From: JAOTZA01 sp965224065
GTDB lineage: Bacteria; Acidobacteriota; Thermoanaerobaculia; Multivoradales; JAHEKO01
Direction of reading: 5' to 3'
Assembly (NCBI GenBank): GCA_965224065.1
Contig: CBDCYF010000005.1
Coordinates: 496,001-560,000, forward strand
Length of the DNA stretch: 64,000 nt
A program made the position numbers and the translations under genes. Shown piece after piece: positions 8,749-17,461 of the stretch; the stretch's first letter is position 1; each line of letters begins with the position of its first letter. Below the pieces are notes generated by a model. The model was not told where the DNA came from. It worked only from the letters and a program-made list of their open reading frames with translations, and searched no databases.

Positions 8749-10479
8749 TCAGCCCCGATCCAACGCCAGCCGGAACGCCGCCATCTCCTGGCTGTTGCGG
8801 ACGAGTAGGAGGTCGCCGACCAGCACGGGGTGGTTCCAGGTCTTGCCTTCGATCGCGGGGAAGCGGGCCAGCTCGGTGAACCGGTCGGGTTTGGCTTCGA
8901 CGAGCGCCAAATCGCCCTTTTCAGACAGCACCAATAGCAGATCCTGGTCGGGCAACAGTAGGAGCTGGCCGTTGCCGTAACGCCCTCCCTTCCACCGCCG
9001 CTCGCCGTTTTCGAGGTCGATCGCCGCGAGGATGCGGCCGTCGAAGCCGTAGGCGTGGCCTTTGTGAACGACAAAGTCGTTGAAGTAGGGCTTGAGCCGG
9101 ATCGAGGTCCAGCGCTCTTCGACCGTCCACCCGCCGGGGTCTTGTGTCAGCGCGAGGCGGCGGAGGCCGCTCTTCGCATCGATGCTCGCCAGTAGTTCAC
9201 CGTCACCGGTGAGAGCCGGCTGCACGATGGGGTAGCCGCCCCACGGATGCTCCCAAAGCAGTGCGCCGTCGCCGGGGCGAACCGCGGCCACGCCGTCGCC
9301 GCTCAATTGGATGACCTGATCGATTCCGTCGATTGTCATGCGATGAGGCGAGCTGTAGCCCTCGCGGCCGGCCGGGCCGGTCCAGCGAGGCTCGCCGGTG
9401 GCCGCGTCATAGGCAGCCAGAGCTCCGGAAGTGGCGACGATGACGACGTCCTCGACCGCCAATGGCGAGCCGGAGAAGCCCCAGCCCGGCAGGGTCGCCC
9501 CGGTATCGGAGGCCGCGTTGCGGGACCATGTAACGGTGCCGGTCCCGGCATCCAGCGCGTTCAGAATGCCGGTGGCACCCAGCGTGTACACCCGACCGCT
9601 ACTCAATGTCGGTGTCCCGCGCGGCCCGGCGCCGGCGTTCGATTCCCAGAACCGGGCCGCGTCCTGGTGTCTCCACACCGGCTCGCCGGTGGCCGTACTG
9701 TAGGCGGTGACCACTTCGTAGTCGCCGCGCTGTTCCTGGGTATAGAGGAGCTCGCCGTGTACCGCAAAGGACGACCACCCCGGCCCGACCGGGCGGCGCC
9801 AGAGCTCGGACGGTGGGGAAGCGGACCAATCGGTGTCGATTCGCACGCCCGGTACCACGCCGTCGCGATGGGGACCTCGAAATCCCGTCCACTCGGCAGA
9901 TTCCGACAGGACCTGGTCCGTCGCGGAATACGTCGGAGAGACGTTGGCGGGCTGGGCTATCAGTCTTTCTTCAGCGGTCTTCGCCCAGCGCCAAGAGAAA
10001 TCCGAATCGAGGCCACCCGTAAAGCCTCCCGTTTGCACCAGCGCCCACGCTCCGCAAGAAAGCAAGATGGTCGCTGCCATCGTTACACGCCGAAAGCCGT
10101 CTCCGAGGTTCCGCGTGAAGACCGCCCAGGCCACAAACGCGAGGCTCAGGACCGGGACGGCATAGACGAAGAACAACATGCCCATCGCCCCCGTCGCGAC
10201 CGACTCGTGGAGGAGGCGCGGTGTGACGAAGAGCGCCACCACCATCAACACCACAGCACCCAAGCGCTCCAGCCAGAGTGCCCGGCTGAAGAACATCCAC
10301 CACACGACGACGAGCAGTCCGCCGAGGAGCGCTCCCATCACGCCAAGCTCCTGGAAATCGGGTGCGACAGCGGGAACGACGAAGCGAGCCAACCACTGGA
10401 GCGCCACAATGACCACGCCGGGCCACAGCCGGAGCGGTCTGCGCGGGATCGATTCGTCGGCCGGCGGCGCGTTGGTCAT
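8749..10479 (-). CDS. Membrane protein with PQQ-like beta-propeller domain
   Basis: About 576 aa; ATG at 10479 is preceded by a GGGGGGTGAT ribosome-binding stretch. Residues about 18-150 contain four hydrophobic segments. From about 200 to the end there are repeated PQQ-like blades of the BamB/quinoprotein type (GATGILNALDAGTGTVTWSR, GALAAYDAATGEPRWTG, DGVAAVRPGDGALLWEHP). The propeller should lie outside the cytoplasmic membrane. No quinone-site residues can be assigned, so catalytic dehydrogenase activity is doubtful; a scaffold or binding role is more likely. It stands alone between convergent and tail-to-head neighbours. Confidence 0.75.
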   Translation of the reverse strand: MTNAPPADESIPRRPLRLWPGVVIVALQWLARFVVPAVAPDFQELGVMGALLGGLLVVVWWMFFSRALWLERLGAVVLMVVALFVTPRLLHESVATGAMGMLFFVYAVPVLSLAFVAWAVFTRNLGDGFRRVTMAATILLSCGAWALVQTGGFTGGLDSDFSWRWAKTAEERLIAQPANVSPTYSATDQVLSESAEWTGFRGPHRDGVVPGVRIDTDWSASPPSELWRRPVGPGWSSFAVHGELLYTQEQRGDYEVVTAYSTATGEPVWRHQDAARFWESNAGAGPRGTPTLSSGRVYTLGATGILNALDAGTGTVTWSRNAASDTGATLPGWGFSGSPLAVEDVVIVATSGALAAYDAATGEPRWTGPAGREGYSSPHRMTIDGIDQVIQLSGDGVAAVRPGDGALLWEHPWGGYPIVQPALTGDGELLASIDAKSGLRRLALTQDPGGWTVEERWTSIRLKPYFNDFVVHKGHAYGFDGRILAAIDLENGERRWKGGRYGNGQLLLLPDQDLLLVLSEKGDLALVEAKPDRFTELARFPAIEGKTWNHPVLVGDLLLVRNSQEMAAFRLALDRG

Positions 10480-10574
10480 ATCACCCCCCAAGAAGCTCGT
10501 TGTGTCGGCCGTTGACGGCGCGACATCCAGCCCTACGTGACGGGGTGGAGGTTAGTTTCGAACGGCTGCCCGGT

Positions 10575-11162
10575 TCAGGGACTTGCGGACGGGTTCGCTC
10601 CGCGCGACTCAAGCTCGATGCGCCGCATACGCACGTGCCGGTCTTTCATCAAGGCCCGGAAGCGGGTCGGCGTCATCCCGAGGCGCTTGGCGGCGGGGAT
10701 CACGACCTGATCGCTGGTTCCCACATTGAGCTCCAGCAGGAGCACGTCCGCCGCCTTCTGCTTGGGAATCCCCGAGCCTGTGATCTCGATCCAGGCCAGG
10801 TCGTTGACGGCGATGGAGTCGTCCGGCGCGGTAAAGCAGGCCCAGGCCACGCCGTTCCGCCGGCGTGGGGTCTCCGTGCCCGTGATCAGCGCATCGGCGG
10901 TCTCGAGAACCGCATCGAACCGAATCTCGCCCTTATTGGGTTTCTTGATGGTGTCTTCCCAGAACCCGCACAGCGTGACCGGCTTCTCGATTGCATTCTG
11001 CGGGTTGGCCACCAGGGTGATCTTGTCCTTGGTCTTGGTGTTTTTGTCCACCACTCGAAAGACCCGGTTGGCAACGATGTACTCCTTGGCGGCCGTCGCG
11101 ACGCCGGCACCAATGAGCCAAATTCCAACAACCAGGCATATGAGAGCGACTGCTTTTTTCAA
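10575..11162 (-). CDS. Secreted protein of unknown function downstream of anti-sigma gene
   Basis: 195 aa from a TTG start directly after a strong GAGGAGGA ribosome-binding site. The N terminus LKKAVALICLVVGIWLIGAGVATAA is a Sec signal peptide, so it should be exported. The mature part has two beta-rich stretches and a basic C terminus (RMRRIELESRG). No known domain. It lies 47 nt after the anti-sigma-like gene on the same strand, so it is probably part of a sigma / anti-sigma / effector operon. Longer in-frame versions extend through neighbouring coding sequence and are not credible. Confidence 0.65.
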   Translation of the reverse strand: MKKAVALICLVVGIWLIGAGVATAAKEYIVANRVFRVVDKNTKTKDKITLVANPQNAIEKPVTLCGFWEDTIKKPNKGEIRFDAVLETADALITGTETPRRRNGVAWACFTAPDDSIAVNDLAWIEITGSGIPKQKAADVLLLELNVGTSDQVVIPAAKRLGMTPTRFRALMKDRHVRMRRIELESRGANPSASP

Positions 11163-11209
11163 AGGGTCCTCCTCTCTGTTATTGCGCGATGTTACCGCGC
11201 GCGTCGGCG

Positions 11210-12100
11210 TCACCCCTCGCGGATCACCGCGGTAAAGGCCTCTTCGAGGCTCGCGAGACGCAGCTCGTCGACCGGCACAGCAGTAAGCTGCGCCACGATC
11301 TCCAATTGCATCTCCACCTCCTCGGACCAGCTTTCGGCTCTCAGTACTTGCAGCCGGCGCGCAAAACTTCGGGACGCGAGCAAGTCGCGATGACCGCTTC
11401 TGGCCGCCAGCCGGCCGGCCTCGCAGAACCGGCCGAGCTCGTGCTCCGCCCGGTGATCCGCGATGTGCTCGCGGACCAGTTCGTCGGTGGACCGGGCGAG
11501 CTCCAGAAGTTCTTCCCGGTCCTCCTCGGCCTCGATCTGCTGCCTGAGGGTCGCATAAGAGGCCTGGTACAACTGGGAGAGCGGAATCTCGCCCAGAAGC
11601 GCCTCGAGCCTTCGGGTCAAGATACGGGCATCGGCAGCTTTGTCTGTCCGCAACGCGATCTCGAGATCCACGATATGAACGCCCAGCCGGAACGCGGAGT
11701 CGGATTCGCTGGCCCCCGGGCGAACGCCCCGGGTGACCGACCACGACGGCTCAAACCAGCCCGCGCTGAGATACGGCGCGAGCCGTCCGCTCGCAGCGAG
11801 CCTCTGCGCGTATGAGCGGTCCTGAAGGCCGCGGAAGAGCAAGGGCGTCGCCAGCGCCAGCGCGAGGAGGGCCGCGATCGATGCCGGCCCGGTCCAGGGA
11901 CGGCGGGTCGGCGCCCGCCGGATTTCGCCAACCTCGGTCGAGGCCGTCTCTTGGCTGCGGACCGTGTCGACAAAGACCTCGTACAGTGCCGGCTCCGCGT
12001 CGAGCCTTTCGAGGAAGGCGGCTCGTTCCCCTGTGGAGAGCCGACGGTCGATAAAGGCCGCAATCAGCTCCAGATCTTTCGTCGAAAGTCGGCTCGTCAT
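11210..12100 (-). CDS. Putative anti-sigma factor, single-pass membrane protein
   Basis: 296 aa. The ATG overlaps the sigma-factor stop (ATGA), the coupling expected of a sigma/anti-sigma pair. The N-terminal 60 residues are helical (DLELIAAFIDRRLSTGERAAFLERL) like anti-sigma domains that bind RNA-polymerase sigma factors, but the HxxxCxxC zinc motif is absent. A membrane segment lies at about 72-90 (SIAALLALALATPLLF). The C-terminal 190 residues are helical, charged and presumably periplasmic. Function is inferred from position and topology. Confidence 0.6.
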   Translation of the reverse strand: MTSRLSTKDLELIAAFIDRRLSTGERAAFLERLDAEPALYEVFVDTVRSQETASTEVGEIRRAPTRRPWTGPASIAALLALALATPLLFRGLQDRSYAQRLAASGRLAPYLSAGWFEPSWSVTRGVRPGASESDSAFRLGVHIVDLEIALRTDKAADARILTRRLEALLGEIPLSQLYQASYATLRQQIEAEEDREELLELARSTDELVREHIADHRAEHELGRFCEAGRLAARSGHRDLLASRSFARRLQVLRAESWSEEVEMQLEIVAQLTAVPVDELRLASLEEAFTAVIREG

Positions 12101-12978
12101 TTTGAGGGTCCCTCTGTTGGGGGGTTCAAGAAGTTAGACGGCCCGGTTCTGTCAGGTTTCGCCTCGTTTTCCCGGTAATCAACCTCGAAATCTTCGTCGA
12201 GGCGGGCCAGGGCCTCAATCACGTCCCGGCCGTCGAGCCCGGCTTGCGCGAAAGCTCGGCGCAGGCGAACAAGACACCGATCTCGTCGTGTGTAGAGCCG
12301 GCGCGGCTGGAGATCCAGGGCCCGGGCGATCGTCGTAATCGCCAGACCGCTCCGGTAGTGCATCTTGAGTATGAGCCGATCCTGGACGTCGAGCTCGACG
12401 AGGCCGGCGGCCAGAACCTTCTGGACGCGGAGCAGCGTGCGCTTGCGTTCTTGATCTTCCACCGTCTGATCCGCGCGGTTCTTTGCGCTCGCCGAGGCCA
12501 GCCCTGCGTCACCCACCGTACGAAGTCTGACACGCGGAGGGATCTCGCCGGCCAGATCCGCCAGGTCGGCCCGGGGCATCTTCACGCCGTGATTGACACG
12601 CAGATTTTCGGCCGCCTCGTCAAAAGAAAAGCCGTCTCGATAGAGCAGGGTCTCGAGCTGGATGGCGGTCAAGCCCAGCCGTTCGGCCGCGGCCGAAGGG
12701 CGCCAGCGGGGGAGATACTGCATCCGGTAGTCGCGGCCGAGGTTGTGCACCACGGCGGTCAAGTAAGTGGCCAAGCTGCTGCGGCCTTCGAACTCCCTCA
12801 GGATCCGGTGGTCGTCTCGGATCAGCTCCAGATGCGCCCAAGATCTGAAATCGCCGGTCGCGTCAGCGGTCAGGCAGAGACGTCGGGCCACCGCCGAGAT
12901 GGTCCGGTCGATCTGGGGGAGCATGTCCCGAAAAAGCGCCCGCGCGGTGCGGGTTTCTGACGGCCGTTTGTCGGGCAT
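12097..12978 (-). CDS. ECF-type sigma factor, long variant (paralogue 1)
   Basis: 293 aa, well above the about 180 of most ECF sigmas. Sigma region 2 covers about 20-95 (LREFEGRSSLATYLTAVVHNLGRDY) and region 4 about 185-255 (LDVQDRLILKMHYRSGLAITTIARAL). Between them is an about 80-residue insert starting WRPSAAAERLG and containing IQLETLLYRDGFSFDEA. The same insert occurs in the sigma factor at 13233-14072, so the two are paralogues. It heads an operon with the anti-sigma-like gene and a secreted protein. It should redirect RNA polymerase in response to an envelope signal; the regulon is unknown. Confidence 0.8.
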   Translation of the reverse strand: MPDKRPSETRTARALFRDMLPQIDRTISAVARRLCLTADATGDFRSWAHLELIRDDHRILREFEGRSSLATYLTAVVHNLGRDYRMQYLPRWRPSAAAERLGLTAIQLETLLYRDGFSFDEAAENLRVNHGVKMPRADLADLAGEIPPRVRLRTVGDAGLASASAKNRADQTVEDQERKRTLLRVQKVLAAGLVELDVQDRLILKMHYRSGLAITTIARALDLQPRRLYTRRDRCLVRLRRAFAQAGLDGRDVIEALARLDEDFEVDYRENEAKPDRTGPSNFLNPPTEGPSK

Positions 12979-13032
12979 CCCAAGGCCGAGTCTAGCCTGA
13001 TCTTCCTACCAGCGTCCGAGTCAGAAGGGCGC

Positions 13033-13135
13033 AAATGCCGGGAGATACAAGGCTTGCGACCGAGGGCGACGCAGGCGTAGCCGTAGCTACGTCGAGGAGC
13101 CCGACGGGAGCGCAACGCAGTAGATTTAGGCATTT
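13033..13135. repeat. 103-bp imperfect palindromic repeat element
   Basis: Between two minus-strand sigma genes. The ends are AAATGCC (13033-13039) and GGCATTT (13129-13135), and the centre is CGTAGCTACG. The two arms are partly self-complementary along most of their length. The structure resembles REP/MITE-type dispersed repeats. The RNA would fold into a long hairpin on either strand. The only ORF through it is a low-complexity shadow. Copy number elsewhere in the genome is unknown. Confidence 0.55.
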
Positions 13136-13232
13136 CCGGCTTTCGGGCCGGGGGCTGGTGAGAAAGTCAGGCTGGCCCGGTCATCCCGCTCTCGTCCGAA
13201 TTGTGGTGAGCTGTAGGAGAATGCAGCCGAGA

Positions 13233-14072
13233 TCAAGCGTTTCGATCGAGTAGGTCAAGAACGTCCTCGCAGCCGACCCCCTGCTCCTCGACCCGGCGGC
13301 GAACGTCGACCAGCAGCCGTTGCAGACGCGCGTACATCTGCCGCTGAGGCACCTCGAGAATTTCGCCGATCGCCTTGATCGTGAGACTGTCGCTGAATCG
13401 TAACTTGAGGATGATCCGGTCCTGCGGCTCGAGATGAGAGATTGCCCGCCGGAGCGCAGACACGGCCCGGATGGTATTGAACCGCCTCTCCCCGTCGAGT
13501 ACTTTTTGATCCGCGCGCTCGGGAGCCGCCAACTTGGTCAGGAGCGAGTCATCTTCAAAACGGCGATTGGTCCTCGGCCGGACCTGGGCCGCGATGGCTT
13601 CGAGCTCGACGTCGCTTTCCGCGATTCCAAGCCGGTTCCGGAGAATCGCGAAAGCCTCGCCACAGGCAAACCCGTCTCGGTAGAGAAGCGACTCGAGTTG
13701 GATCCCGAGGTCGCCAATCCGTTTGGCGGCCGCGGATGGCCGCCACTTGCCCCACCGCTTGATCCGAAAATCGCGGAACAGGTTTTGAATGACCGCGGTC
13801 AGGAAGGTGCTGAGCTTGCTTCGGCCTTGAAACGAACGCAGCACGGCGTAATCATCCGCCACCAATCGGAGCTTGACCATGCCCTGGAAGTCGTCCGTGT
13901 CCCACGGCTTGAGAGCGTGGCGGCGGGCCAACGAGGCCACCGTGCGCTCGACAAAACCCAAGTTCTTCAGGAGAAGGACCTCGTAATGTGAGTTGTCCAG
14001 CTCGGATTGTCGTTGTCTCCTGCCCTCCCTCCGGTTTCCACGCTCCTCGACCCTCTGGGTGGCTGGCTCCAT
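13233..14072 (-). CDS. ECF-type sigma factor, long variant (paralogue 2)
   Basis: 279 aa from the ATG at 14072, preceded by GAAAGGGGAAGG. The longer in-frame version to 14213 adds 47 unlikely residues. Region 2 includes LRSFQGRSKLSTFLTAVIQNLFRDF; region 4 includes LEPQDRIILKLRFSDSLTIKAIGEIL. The inter-domain insert (WRPSAAAKRIG then IQLESLLYRDGF) is shared with the paralogue at 12097-12978. No anti-sigma gene follows. It is transcribed divergently from the CadC-like regulator, with about 157 nt between the starts, suggesting coordinated control. Confidence 0.8.
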   Translation of the reverse strand: MEPATQRVEERGNRREGRRQRQSELDNSHYEVLLLKNLGFVERTVASLARRHALKPWDTDDFQGMVKLRLVADDYAVLRSFQGRSKLSTFLTAVIQNLFRDFRIKRWGKWRPSAAAKRIGDLGIQLESLLYRDGFACGEAFAILRNRLGIAESDVELEAIAAQVRPRTNRRFEDDSLLTKLAAPERADQKVLDGERRFNTIRAVSALRRAISHLEPQDRIILKLRFSDSLTIKAIGEILEVPQRQMYARLQRLLVDVRRRVEEQGVGCEDVLDLLDRNA

Positions 14073-14229
14073 CGTGCCTTCCCCTTTCTCGGTGCCTGCT
14101 CCGGAGGCAAAAGTAAGCCGAGCGCTTCCCGGGAGTCTTGTAGAAAAGATGTGGAATCCCTGAGGAGGGCCAAAATACAAGTTAGCTGGGTGTGGATTGG
14201 TAAGATAGAGCACAGTTGCCGGTCACACT

Positions 14230-15519
14230 GTGAGGAACGAAGGGGATTTCTGGGTCGGCGACCGCCTGGTTCGCCCGTCGCTGGGCGAAATTCGGGCGGG
14301 TCTCGAAAAGATCCATCTCGAGCCCCGCTCGATGGCGGTCCTGGTGGCGTTGGCGGAGCGTCCGCGACAGGTCGTCTCCAAGGACGATCTGATTCGGTCG
14401 GTCTGGGGCGAAGCCTTTGTCTCCGACGATGCCCTGGCCAACGCCGTCTGGCAATTGCGACGGGCGCTGGGGGACAAGGCGTCGAGCCCCGAGTTCATCC
14501 AGACCATTCCCAAGCGGGGCTACCGGTTGATCGCTCCGGTCACGCCGCATGGCGGCGGCTCGGCGGGGAAGGGGAGGCCAGGCTCTCAGCAACAGGCAGG
14601 AGCTCCGTATGAGCGTCTCGCGACACGGGTATGGCTGCCGTTTGCTGGCGTCGTAGTGGCGGTAGCGATCGTTGCAGGGATGTTCTGGCTCATCGGTTCG
14701 AAGCCACCTCGGAACGTCTCGGAGATCGCGACCGCCTACCGGGACGTGTGGTCCAATCCGCGGTCCCGAGACCGCGACATCCGGCCGTGGATTTCGACCT
14801 TCCGACAGGACATCCGCGCCATCCGCGACTTTCTTTTTGGCATGGAGTACGTGTACCGGGGGGAGTTGGGGGGCGCCGAGCCGATGGACCTCGCCATCAA
14901 ACGAGAACCGGACTTTGTGGGGCCAAAGGTGTGGCGCACACCGGGGCTTGTCGCGAGGGGAGACGTCATGGCCCGCGAAGAACATCGGCAAGAGCTCGAG
15001 CGTCTGAGCGAACTGGGCTCAACTTCGTCCTTCGAAAAAGCCATGATTCGGTGGGCCCAAGCCATTGTCGACAACAATTTGGCGCTCCAGATGCGGCATC
15101 TGAGTGTCGCCTTGGAGATCCAACCCGACAACCGAATCGTCCGGATCAACCTGGCTGGATCGCGCTTCGAGCAGGAGGACTTCGAAGGCTGCTGGAAAAC
15201 GCTGGAGCCGTTGGTCGAACAGAAGTGGTGCTTCCCCGGGCTGTATGTCCTGGGAGCCGAGTGCGCGTTGGGCCGAGGGTCGGTCGACGACGCGCGGGTC
15301 GCTCTCGAGTCCGCCTTCACCTGCGATCCGGTGGATCCCACGGTCCTGGCGCTGCTGGAGCTTTTGGCCGAACACCGGGGTGACCCGGGCGAGGCCGACC
15401 ATTACAGGGTCGAGCTGAAGCAGCGAATCGGGGAGATGGATCCCGAGCCCTTCACGTTCGATCGCCTTGAGTACCTCGAGCTGATCGCTGGGTCCAGCGG
15501 GCCCACCGCCGCAGACTAG
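14230..15519 (+). CDS. CadC/ToxR-like membrane regulator with TPR-type C-terminus
   Basis: 429 aa, GTG start. Residues 5-105 are an OmpR-type winged helix (Trans_reg_C): LEPRSMAVLVALAERPRQVVSKDDL, then SDDALANAVWQLRRALGD and the terminal PKRGYRLIAPV wing. A membrane segment spans about 135-157 (LPFAGVVVAVAIVAGMFWLI). The periplasmic part has TPR-like helical repeats (about 270-400: ALQMRHLSVALEIQPDN, YVLGAECALGRGSVDDARVALESAF). Such proteins sense outside signals and bind promoters directly. The next genes on the strand, the peptide/isoprenoid-synthase pair 100 nt away, are candidate targets. Confidence 0.8.
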   Translation: MRNEGDFWVGDRLVRPSLGEIRAGLEKIHLEPRSMAVLVALAERPRQVVSKDDLIRSVWGEAFVSDDALANAVWQLRRALGDKASSPEFIQTIPKRGYRLIAPVTPHGGGSAGKGRPGSQQQAGAPYERLATRVWLPFAGVVVAVAIVAGMFWLIGSKPPRNVSEIATAYRDVWSNPRSRDRDIRPWISTFRQDIRAIRDFLFGMEYVYRGELGGAEPMDLAIKREPDFVGPKVWRTPGLVARGDVMAREEHRQELERLSELGSTSSFEKAMIRWAQAIVDNNLALQMRHLSVALEIQPDNRIVRINLAGSRFEQEDFEGCWKTLEPLVEQKWCFPGLYVLGAECALGRGSVDDARVALESAFTCDPVDPTVLALLELLAEHRGDPGEADHYRVELKQRIGEMDPEPFTFDRLEYLELIAGSSGPTAAD

Positions 15520-15619
15520 ATCGATTTTTGGGAATCCGCCGACCGGCGCCAGTCCATTCCTCCGAAGGCACACAGATCGGCTGGGTGCCACGGTACAAAC
15601 CATCGGAAGGAGGAACTCG

Positions 15620-15832
15620 ATGAAAGCCCACAACATTCTGACCACGCAGCCCCCCGGTGAGCACGGCTCGTCTCGCCAAACGCTCGCCGCCCGCCTGGAC
15701 GGGTTGCGCACGCGAAGTGTCGCCGAGATGCTCGCCGTGGTGAAGCCGCCGTCCATGAAGCCCGTGTCACATCTCCACAGCGGCCTCTGGAAGACCGGCT
15801 GGCTGCCGCAACCGGAGCGCGCCGCATCGTGA
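15620..15832 (+). CDS. Small peptide (candidate modified-peptide precursor) coupled to isoprenoid synthase
   Basis: 70 aa. A near-perfect AAGGAGGAA ribosome-binding site 6 nt before the ATG strongly supports translation. Its TGA overlaps the GTG of the next gene (GTGA), so the two are coupled. No signal peptide or membrane segment. The N-terminal half is charged and helical (SRQTLAARLDGLRTRSVAEMLAVV). The C-terminal part is Pro/Lys/Trp rich, with two tryptophans (LWKTGWLP). That layout resembles the ComX pheromone precursor, whose C-terminal tryptophan is prenylated by the adjacent ComQ. Homology to ComX is not visible; the proposal rests on arrangement and composition. Confidence 0.6.
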   Translation: MKAHNILTTQPPGEHGSSRQTLAARLDGLRTRSVAEMLAVVKPPSMKPVSHLHSGLWKTGWLPQPERAAS

Positions 15833-16800
15833 CCCCGGCGTCGGTAGCGGCCGCCCGGCCCGGTTCCGAGCGGAAGGAGTCGTTTCTGCGCTCGCGGCTC
15901 CAACGGCTCATCGACACGTCCGGCCCGGAAGGGGAAGGACGGCTCGCCGGGCGGCTGCTACCGGCGTCTTCATTGACCGACGCCACACCGCCCTATGAGG
16001 GCTTTTACTGGCTACAAGCCGCGGAGTGGCTGGCCGATGCATTCGACCGGCGATCAACAGCTTGTGGCCACCGTTTTTTCGAAGATCTCTGCTGGGTCCA
16101 ATACTGCGTATACGCCACGTTCCGAGTCCAGGACGACCTGGTGGATGGCGACACCCGGGACCCACTTTTGGCAGTGGAGGCCAATCGGCTGCTGGTCGAG
16201 GCCTCGCGCTGCGCAGCGCGCCATTTTGAGGGCTCCTCGCCATTCTGGTCTGTTTTTCAGGGCTCGATCGAGGCTACGTCGCGAGCGATCGCATCTCTCG
16301 ACGAGCTTCAGCGGACCGCCGAACGCGAGCCACACAAGGAGCTGAAGCTCTATGTGGATCTTGCCGCCTGTCTGCGGATCGCCGCCGCGGCTATGGCGAT
16401 CGGTGCGGATCGTGAAGAGCTTTGGGAGCAGCGGATCGCGCCCGCCCTCGACCGGCTGGCAGTCGCCGGCCAGATCCTCGATGACCTGCAGGATCTCGAA
16501 GAAGATCTTCGGGCCGGCCGCCTCAACTATGCTGCCTGGTCGCTGGGCCGGCCGATTTTTGGAGCCACGCCAGAGGCTACGTTGACGGTCATCGCGTCCA
16601 ACCTTGCCACGGGCGAGCGGCTGGCCGAGCTTCTCGACGTTCCCAAGCGCTTGGTCGCCGAGGCGGCGGAAGTACTGGGACGCACCGTCTGCCCGCCGTT
16701 GCACGCTTACTTGCTGCGGTACCGTGACGGGGTCGATGCCGTCGAATCCGAGATGTCGGCGCGGCGGGACATGCTGCTGCTTCGAAAACGCGCCGCATAG
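15829..16800 (+). CDS. Class I isoprenoid synthase-like enzyme (ComQ/polyprenyl-synthase fold)
   Basis: 323 aa, GTG start overlapping the 70-aa peptide stop. Two aspartate-rich metal-diphosphate motifs are intact and correctly spaced: DDLVD at 102-106 in FRVQDDLVDGD, and DDLQD at 218-222 in AGQILDDLQDLEED. The middle helix YVDLAACLRIAAAAMAIGAD resembles the corresponding helix of trans-polyprenyl synthases. No N-terminal targeting signal. The enzyme should ionise a prenyl diphosphate. It could make a small terpenoid, or transfer a prenyl group to the adjacent peptide as ComQ does. It is divergent enough that ordinary IspA/IspB function is unlikely. Confidence 0.8.
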   Translation: MTPASVAAARPGSERKESFLRSRLQRLIDTSGPEGEGRLAGRLLPASSLTDATPPYEGFYWLQAAEWLADAFDRRSTACGHRFFEDLCWVQYCVYATFRVQDDLVDGDTRDPLLAVEANRLLVEASRCAARHFEGSSPFWSVFQGSIEATSRAIASLDELQRTAEREPHKELKLYVDLAACLRIAAAAMAIGADREELWEQRIAPALDRLAVAGQILDDLQDLEEDLRAGRLNYAAWSLGRPIFGATPEATLTVIASNLATGERLAELLDVPKRLVAEAAEVLGRTVCPPLHAYLLRYRDGVDAVESEMSARRDMLLLRKRAA

Positions 16801-16900
16801 CGTGTCGGTCTGGCGGCTCGACTCCAGCTGGCGCCGACGGCCTTCATCGGATGAAGGGGGAGCGAGAGGGATGAGAGGATAGCCGTCGGAGGTATTCCCG

Positions 16901-17461
16901 ATGAAGAGTCCTTGCTTGCCATGGGTGGCCTGTCTCGCTGTGTTGGCCACGTTGGGCGCCACGGCGACGGCCACGCCGGCCTACGGCCAGGAAACCACCA
17001 TTGTCTACCTGCTACGCCATGCCGAGCCGCAGTACCCGGCACCCGCCGATGCCCCGCGCGATCCGTTTCTCAACAAGGCGGGCTGGGCGAGGGCGGCGCG
17101 TCTGGCAGAAGTTCTCCAAGATGCGGGGATCGATCGCATCCTGAGCACCGATCTGCGACGCACCCGCAGTACGGCCACGCCGTTGGCCGAGCGGCTGGGC
17201 CTCGAGATCGAGATCTACGATCCGTATCGGCTGGAGGCGCTGGCGACAGATCTCAAGCAGTCGCCGGGCGTCATCCTGGTCTCGGGTCACAGCAACACGA
17301 CTCCCGAGCTGGTGCGGCGGTTGGGAGGCGATCCCGGAGCCCCGATCGACGAAGCCACCGAGTTTGACCGCCTCTACACGGTCATCCTAGAACCCAACCG
17401 GCCGGTAGTGACGCTTTTCCATCACTATGGCGAGCCGCCCGGTCCGCCGTTGGAGCATTGA
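16901..17461 (+). CDS. Secreted histidine phosphatase (phosphoglycerate-mutase-like)
   Basis: 186 aa; GGAGGT ribosome-binding site 8 nt before the ATG. An N-terminal signal peptide (about 1-29, ending ATPAYGQ) precedes the domain. The branch-1 histidine phosphatase motifs are present: LLRHAE with the phospho-accepting His, STDLRRTRST with the second Arg, and VSGHSN with the second His. Small SixA-like members act on varied phospho-substrates; the export signal places this one in the periplasm. It lies 100 nt after the isoprenoid synthase on the same strand and could remove phosphate from a prenyl product, which is speculative. Confidence 0.85.
   Translation: MKSPCLPWVACLAVLATLGATATATPAYGQETTIVYLLRHAEPQYPAPADAPRDPFLNKAGWARAARLAEVLQDAGIDRILSTDLRRTRSTATPLAERLGLEIEIYDPYRLEALATDLKQSPGVILVSGHSNTTPELVRRLGGDPGAPIDEATEFDRLYTVILEPNRPVVTLFHHYGEPPGPPLEH

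Noticed and set aside
9247..10515. 422-aa plus-strand ORF opposite the PQQ-propeller gene
   Set aside because: Low-complexity Arg/Gly/Pro composition, no motif, fully antisense to a gene with clear repeats.
14182..14991. 269-aa minus-strand ORF opposite the CadC-like regulator
   Set aside because: No domain and no ribosome-binding site; the plus-strand gene has clear winged-helix motifs.
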